A stretch of DNA of 42,319 bases from Azolla pinnata. Taxonomy: Eukaryota; Streptophyta; Polypodiopsida; Salviniales; Salviniaceae. Where the stretch lies: assembly GCA_037176905.1 (NCBI GenBank), contig JBBBWG010032363.1, forward strand, positions 1-42,319. The letters run 5' to 3'. The notes beneath the pieces are model-generated. The model made no database searches and had not been told where the DNA came from. It saw only the letters and a list, made by a program, of their open reading frames with translations. Position numbers and translations under genes: made by a program. Numbering within the stretch: position 1 is the first letter of the stretch; every line of letters starts with the position of its first letter. Shown piece after piece: positions 36,740 to 42,319 of the stretch.

Positions 36740-37767
36740 GATGAATGCCTCCTGTGGAAATGCGTTTGCCCAATTTCATGATACACTAACATTTGACTTT
36801 ACAAAGTATATGTTCAGCTATCCAAATACAATCCAATTATGTAATTACCTATTCTTTGTACTTACATAAAATCCTATTGTCAATGCATACCCTCTACAAG
36901 GTTTCAAAATCTTCCCATCTTTGAGAATTCTTCAAAATACTCCCAAGCATTAGAACTTGACCCTACAATATAAATACTTAATGTGCGATCTCCTTAATTT
37001 CATCGACACATTAACCAAGCCTATTTGATTCCATATTGTTATGACACACCAAACTTAAGCTACATTAGATTATGGACGATGGAGCCACAAAAGATAGATT
37101 GTGGATGACCTAGGGAGGCAAGACACAAAGACGAAAAATAAATAAAAGAGGTAAACAAATGGACATGAGTAGTGGCTAATATTAGACGTCAAGAATTGTC
37201 TAGTCTCATGTATTTAAAGTAAATACTTACACCACACGCAAGCTCACAATATGATTGTAAAAAACTAGTTAGGAACTCGACATTTATGTTGTTTCTATAA
37301 AGAACATATCATATTATTTTTTTGTACAAGGGACATACCATAATGCATGTGGCCATTATCTTTTGGTTTATATTTTGACATTCCCTTATAATGGGGCCTC
37401 TCTATAAAACTATACTCTATCAATAGAAAGGTTATAAAATCATAAAATGAATCAAACACGTTTAAGCCCAACACAACACCACAAATGAAAAATATGGAAA
37501 CTAAATTATAGATAATCCAAATTTAAAAATTTATAAGTTTATAAAATGATTTACTTTCGCATGAAACACAAACTTTTTAAATGATCCAAAATCATGAGTG
37601 ATATACTCAAATGAACATAATCATATAATGTTTTAGCATATATATGCATCGCCTTAAAAACCTACAACTAAAATATTTGTCTATGGTTTTATAACTTAAT
37701 AGTTATCTCAAAATTCAAGACAAATACGTAATATCTAGAGGAAAGTTACTTTAGAGTTAGTGCTAAA
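36740..37767. other. AT-rich stretch without recognised content
   Basis: No frame of note, no clear repeats. It may include the non-coding 3' end of the hAT relic that follows on the minus strand, but no terminal inverted repeat or target duplication was found by eye. Confidence 0.5.
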
Positions 37768-38320
37768 TCATATTTCTTCTTCATCATCATCATTTGAAGA
37801 TTTAGTTTTGGTAGAATCATAGTTCTCCATATACTCACAGTCTAATAAATCTGTCATGGAATCTATACCAAAATCTTCCTCTTGATTTTCTATATAGTCA
37901 TCACCATATGTAAAACTGCAACTAGTAAGTATCCTTCTCATACACACAACTCTAGCACGGGTACGGATGCATCTTCTACCTCCACTTACACCAATAGAAC
38001 TGTAGCTTGCCTCGTTATTTATTGTGTCAATAGCTCTAGATTTACTTCTAATTATACGAGCAGTATGCATGGCTTCAGCCTCCTCAAAATATGTTTGTGC
38101 CACCTAGGTATTAATGTTAGATGTTGATGAAAACATTTCCTGAGTCTTGTCAATATTTTTCTCATCAAGATTCACCTAAAACAAGATAATTTGATCCACC
38201 ACAGTGGTTTTCACGAATATATACCAATCGTTCCACTTGTTTTACTTTCAAACATTTCCTCCTTTTAGTGTGTGCTGATGCATGCACATTCCGATTTCTT
38301 TCTACAGCTCTAGATGAGCA
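37768..38320 (-). mobile_element. C-terminal remnant of a hAT-family DNA transposase
   Basis: On the minus strand from 38320 the frame reads SSRAVERNRNVHASAHTKRR and, further on, VERLVYIREN. This matches the hAT dimerisation-domain pattern of SS-A-ERN, IHSKKRNRL and LVYV-NLRL in the expected order and spacing. Downstream, a 111-codon frame (38103-37768) ends in an acidic tail (DDDEEEI). An in-frame TAG just before 38103 and a possible acceptor near 38175 separate the two parts. The BED finger, catalytic region and terminal repeats were not found, so this is a broken fragment. Confidence 0.65.
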
Positions 38321-38429
38321 ATTATGTCACGTAATCACAATTATTCCATACCAATTTAGAGTTTAATATAAGTTTCAATTATAACAATAATTGAAGAAAT
38401 TATAATACTCGAGACAATACTACAAGGTA

Positions 38430-38997
38430 TTGGGTCGTTTGCTGTGACAATTTGCCGTGACCTAGCCGCATCGACGGTAAATTTTTTTCTTCTATGTGGC
38501 AATTTTGCCACGACCCTTACCGCGGCGCGGGTATAACTGTGAGTATAGCCACGACTATATTTGCGGGTATATCCGCACAGTTGACGCGACATGGAATATC
38601 CATTTTGCCGCGAATTTAGACGGACACTTTGCCCGCAACAAAATTTTGCAATTTTGATGGGAACATTTACGCAAGCATTGCTAAAAATATAGCCGCTTGC
38701 AATAGCAATTTGACAAGAGTTTTATTGGAATATTGACGTGAATATTGATCCAAGTTTATCAGCTTCATTTACTGTGAGAATATCCGCAAATTTAGACGCA
38801 CAAGTTGACACTCATTTTACGCGCTGGCTGGTGCTGGTATTGCCACGACTATTTTTACGTGTGTATTTACGCAAAGTTGCGGCAAACTTTCAGAGAATTC
38901 TGAATTGTCGTGACTGTTGCAACAAATTTTGCCACGACTTTTACCACTCTGTTGTCATGCAATTGCCGCGTCTGTATACACTCTGGTTACCGTGACC
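38430..38997 (+). repeat. Island of about 12-bp degenerate tandem repeats, consensus near TTTGCCGCGACA
   Basis: Nearly the whole stretch can be divided into 10-14 base variants of one word: TTTGCTGTGAC (38438), ATTTGCCGTGAC (38450), TTTGCCACGAC (38504), TAGCCACGAC (38546), TTTTGCCGCGA (38603), ATTGCCACGAC (38839), TTTTGCCACGAC (38927), AATTGCCGCGTC (38961). CG-rich cores alternate with AT-rich spacers. Many changes look like C-to-T decay at CG sites. A further fragment lies at 39571-39616. Confidence 0.7.
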
Positions 38998-39109
38998 TTA
39001 CTGATTTCTCCCATTTAAGCTCATTTTAGTCAATATAGGGGTATGGCCAATTGGTCTAATATACACTTATGTTGTACATGAGGCAAATATGTAATTATTA
39101 TGATCTAAA

Positions 39110-39515
39110 ATGAAGTATATCCATGAAATTAGCGGAGCACATAGAAATATACATCCATATATCTACATATTTATAAACAGCTACATGTATGTGTTAATAC
39201 CCATGAAATATATGAAAGTTTACAAGTATATGTACGCATCTATACAAACATGCAAATATGTAGCAGACATGTACATAGATAGATGAATATGTGTTTAAGC
39301 ATGGATCTAAATGTGAATCTACATGTATCTATGCAGATACCGTTGAATATGCTAGTATATGACCGTTTACAAGTGATTATACATTAATCATGTCCATATA
39401 TGGATGAATACGCAGATATATATATGCATATACACATAAATATGCATGAAAGTATGTATAATTAGATGAATATGCATGTATGTGTGCATATACAAATGAA
39501 TAGAGCCGGATAGTT
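39110..39515. repeat. AT-rich low-complexity block of ATGAATATGCATGTATAT-like words
   Basis: The stretch is built from loosely repeated words such as GATGAATATG, GCATGTAT and ATATACA without a fixed period. It separates the large 12-bp repeat island from its fragment at 39571-39616. Confidence 0.5.
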
Positions 39516-39570
39516 TATAACTTGCAGCTATCTTGTAGTAAATACACGGCAAAAGCTGATAAAATCTATC

Positions 39571-39616
39571 AATTGCCGCGACATTTACGCGACCTTTGCC
39601 GTGACATAGCCGCAAC
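39571..39616 (+). repeat. Second fragment of the 12-bp repeat island
   Basis: Four successive units: AATTGCCGCGAC, ATTTACGCGAC, CTTTGCCGTGAC, ATAGCCGCAAC. It abuts the tRNA-like relic. Confidence 0.75.
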
Positions 39617-39621
39617 TTTTT

Positions 39622-39680
39622 GTCATGGGTTTCAAACCCATGACCTTGTCTAGGGAACCAATCATTCTAACTGGTTGAAT
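39622..39680 (-). repeat. tRNA-like relic (possible SINE head)
   Basis: On the minus strand the sequence runs CAACCAGTTAGAATGATTGG, TTCCCTAGACAAGG, then a T-arm-like hairpin CATGGG-TTTGAAA-CCCATG (39624-39642). The order resembles an A-box/D-arm followed by a B-box/T-arm. No full acceptor stem is seen, so it is not a working tRNA gene. A tRNA-derived SINE head or a decayed tRNA are both possible. Confidence 0.4.
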
Positions 39681-39699
39681 TCATGATATAATTATTAAC

Positions 39700-40720
39700 A
39701 CTAATCATGTAATATCTCTTTTTGATGTTCTAAAAAGTTCTGGAACTTTCTAGAAGCCTCCATGCATCCTTCCCTTGCATGCAACACCTTGCATGCAATA
39801 CCCCTCAGCTTTCATGGGGGGGTCCTAGATCTGTCGAAATATAGGGGCTCACCTTGATCCTAATCAAGGTGAACAACACCAGTTATAGAATCAATAGTCA
39901 GCTTTATCTATCTTCTTCCCAGTTATCTCCTCTGCTCGAGCGTAGTTCTGTCTACTCTTCTATCTCTGTCCGTGATAGTTCGTTCACCTTCCCCCATTTC
40001 CCAAGCCTCATCATGTTGAATTCTACTGAAAGACTCAATCAGCTTATAGAAGCCATGCATCAACTTCAACTAGAGAATAATGACCTTCGGGAGTTGTTAC
40101 GGAAGCTTCAAGGTGGAATGCCAATGGAACTTGAGGAAGAAAAAAACCAACGCTCCAGCATCAACAAATCTTCCCCTTATAGCGTCAGGTCCCTCATCAA
40201 CCCTTTCTCCGACTCCTCTTCATCCCGCTACAAGCTTGGAGCCCAAGGTCAGTTTGTTTGACAAGTTCGATGGCATGAGGGCGCGTGTTTGAGAGTTCAA
40301 AAATCAGATCTAGCTTACATCCTCAACGATATTCGAATGACTTTTGTCAAGTTGGTCTCATTGCACCACTGGTTGAAACATGATCACCACTTTTATGCAA
40401 CTTTCCTACCTTTTTGGCAGAGTTTGAAGCAACATTTGGGGATACAAACAGATGTCGAACAACCACCACCAAAATCTATTCATTACATCAAGGTATGCGT
40501 CTGGTGTTCGTCTATGCCTCTGAATTCCGACAATTCGCATGTGATGTTTAGTGGGAGGACCAAGTATTCTGCGACCATTTTCGTCGGGGCCTTCGAAGCA
40601 ATGTTAAAAATCTACTAGTCAACCTCTCGGAGCCTACTTCTTTGTCGCAAGCCATCACACAAGCAATCAGTTATGACAACCAACTTTTTGAGCTTTGTTA
40701 GGAGGAATGAGCGACATCAA
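39700..40720 (+). mobile_element. Decayed Ty3/gypsy-type retrotransposon: LTR-like leader and gag fossil
   Basis: About 39700-39900 looks like the end of an LTR or leader. From about 40015 the sequence is gag-like, starting with a short coiled coil (LNQLIEAMHQLQLENNDLRE), followed by the capsid-type region of plant Ty3/gypsy gag (words such as SLSQAITQAISYDNQLFE near its end). No protease, reverse transcriptase or integrase follows. The copy is broken, with several disruptions and its 3' part missing, so it is an old insertion. Boundaries are approximate. Confidence 0.6.
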
Positions 40721-40739
40721 TGTTAGCCCTTCTGATGAA

Positions 40740-41230
40740 GAACTAAAACTTGGTCGTGGTTGAATACGAATGGGAGGACCATTGTACTACTACGATAATG
40801 TGATTGTAGCGAACTCCAAATACTCAGACCGTTCAGTACGAATAGTTCGATTGATTGTACACTCCGACTCTTCGTAGACTCTGACTCTTACTCAGATAGA
40901 ACTCAAGTATAGTCGACACAAGATATGTACGCAAGGCTCCTTACATTACTCAATCCTTGGACTTTTTCTGGACTCCTTACAAGTAAGCCCCCCATTGCTT
41001 TATATACACACTTGGTACCCTTTCGGATCTCCAAGTCGTTCCGTACATGGCTTCGGTTCGGATCTCCTTCATACAACTCTCTGATTTTTTGACTAAGTAT
41101 TATTTCCTACTACGAATTTCCGTAATACTATGAATCTATGACTTATGTCGTATTTTCGTACTATTCCGGCCAAAACTATGGCATGCCCGTGGGACAGTGT
41201 TCCACACGTCGAACCCATAGTAAAAAATAA
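40740..41230 (-). mobile_element. LTR-like sequence, minus orientation (fossil)
   Basis: Read on the minus strand, a TATATAAAG box near 41005 is followed by a transcript-leader-like stretch with GTAAGGAGTCC and GTAAGGAGCC words and ends near TACAATCACA at about 40800. This fits an LTR. It lies directly downstream of the minus-strand coiled-coil fossil and back to back with the plus-strand gag fossil. The family is unknown, and no second copy is in the window. Confidence 0.35.
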
Positions 41231-41266
41231 AAATACAAAGTTATACTCTATGTACAAGACGAGGTT

Positions 41267-42240
41267 TCAATCCTCGTTAAATACATGCAGGATCGACAAT
41301 TCGTCCACATTGTCCTCCTCCTCCTCTTCTTCTTCTGGAGCTCCCATCCCTTGTGTCGCTGGTACGACTGGCTCTGCTACGGCTTCCATCTTCGCGTACA
41401 GTTTCCGAACACTCTCCTCCTGTTGCACTAACAACTTCATAATCTCCTCACGATGTGTGAGGGCAATCCGCATGAAGTCGGTTGTTAGGTTCTTTTGCAC
41501 CGCTTCACAGTTGGCCTGATCCAACTTCCAGAATCCGGGTCCTCGAAGTTCCCGGTTGGCCTTGTCTGCCCGAAGAACCTGTAACTCGGCCGCCTGTTCG
41601 GGCCAGCTTTGTAGTGTCGTAACCGTAGCGACCTGAATCTCAGCATTCGTCTTCTCCCTGAAATTGTCAACCATTTTCTTCAAGTTAGCCTGAGCGAGGT
41701 ATGCCTTCTTCCCAAGCTCGTCCTGTAGTCGATCAATTTCCTTCTAACTCTCATTGTTGATATTCCGAGCCTTTTTTAAGTCCTTGACTGCGATCGACAA
41801 CTCCATCTTCAAAGGTCCTAAGTCTTCTTGGATTTGTCGGGCTCGTCGTACCAAGACCTCCTTTTCCTTTTTCAGCTTCGTAGTTTCCGCGGTCAGACTC
41901 TCCACTGCTTGTTTTAATTGACCATTCTCCTCGGTCGTACTTTCAACGTCCACCGTCAGCCGAGTCTGGATCCACTTCCACTCCGCTTTACTCTTTTTCT
42001 GCTCCTCCTGAAGAATTTGAAAAGCATCGGACATTCTCCCTGCTTCTTGCCTTGCCTCCGCCTCATCTCCCTTTAGTACGCCAAGTCGTCGTTTAAGCGA
42101 GTTGACGTTGTCGCGTTGTTGCGCGCGTGCGCGTAGAAAGGGGCGGGACCACCGGGGTCCTGGACCAAGGAATGTAGGAGAGAGAGGGAGAGAGAGAGAG
42201 CTGAAAGACGGCTGACACAGAGAACCAAGGAAACACAGTT
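41267..42240 (-). pseudogene. Coiled-coil protein fossil, probably retroelement-associated
   Basis: A long, mostly open minus-strand stretch codes for a charged heptad-rich protein (words such as FQILQEEQKKSKAEWKW, LTAETTKLKKEKEVL) with an acidic tail (GAPEEEEEEEDNVDEL). It is intronless, interrupted at least once, and reaches nearly to the window edge, where its start may be missing. I recognise no specific family. The LTR-like sequence just downstream suggests it belonged to a retroelement, but a decayed host gene cannot be excluded. Confidence 0.4.
42176..42206 (+). repeat. GA-rich simple repeat
   Basis: A run of GA units with occasional GG interruptions close to the right window edge. 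Confidence 0.8.
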
Positions 42241-42319
42241 TGCAAGAAGACCCAAGATGTTACAGAAGGAGAGATACACGGCGGCTGCGAGATGGAGACC
42301 TGCCGGGAGCACACGGGCG

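Noticed and set aside
38356-38995. Short frames on both strands of the 12-bp repeat island
   Set aside because: Repeat-driven frames without motif content.
38430-38997. CRISPR-like array
   Set aside because: Units are 10-14 bp, highly variable, without constant repeats and unique spacers, and the DNA is plant nuclear.
39622-39680. Working tRNA gene
   Set aside because: Only D-arm-like and T-arm-like parts can be seen; no closing acceptor stem or normal anticodon arm.

Overview
This is nuclear DNA from a land plant. The genes are rich in GT-AG introns, the plant telomere word TTTAGGG occurs, and all four recognisable proteins have their closest relatives, as far as I remember them, in plants. 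I cannot place the lineage. No bacterial, organellar or CRISPR features are seen. All gene models below were built by hand from frame continuity, splice consensus and remembered family motifs.

Layout. 1-1453: upstream flank with repeated CCAATCA words. 1454-11084 (+): a 22-exon gene for a pantothenate kinase / DUF89 phosphatase fusion (plant PANK2 type). 11085-14381: intergenic, with an 81-bp tandem repeat, an interstitial telomere-like stretch, a possible LTR relic and an island of short degenerate repeats. 14382-17155 (+): a 9-exon gene for the spliceosomal zinc-finger protein SNU23/ZMAT2. 19195-26990 (+): a 14-exon gene for a PrimPol primase-polymerase with complete catalytic and zinc-knuckle residues. 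28615-35880 (-): a 6-exon gene for an extended-PHD plus AAA+ ATPase of the plant BRP1/At3g15120 type, convergent with PrimPol. 36108-36735: a large GAT/GGT-type array upstream of that gene. 36870-42319: repeat territory, with a hAT transposase relic, an island of about 12-bp degenerate repeats ending at a tRNA-like relic, a decayed Ty3/gypsy-type gag fossil, and an oppositely oriented LTR-like and coiled-coil fossil.

The four genes do unrelated housekeeping or chromatin jobs (CoA synthesis, splicing, DNA damage tolerance, chromatin and silencing control), so I see no operon-like system. The most notable pattern is structural: local tandem duplications with units of roughly 80-260 bp recur along the window. 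Several sit at intron 3' ends or terminal exons and so copy splice acceptors or coding exon ends. The two items most worth following are the array of exon-8-start copies inside PrimPol intron 7 and the 12-bp repeat islands.
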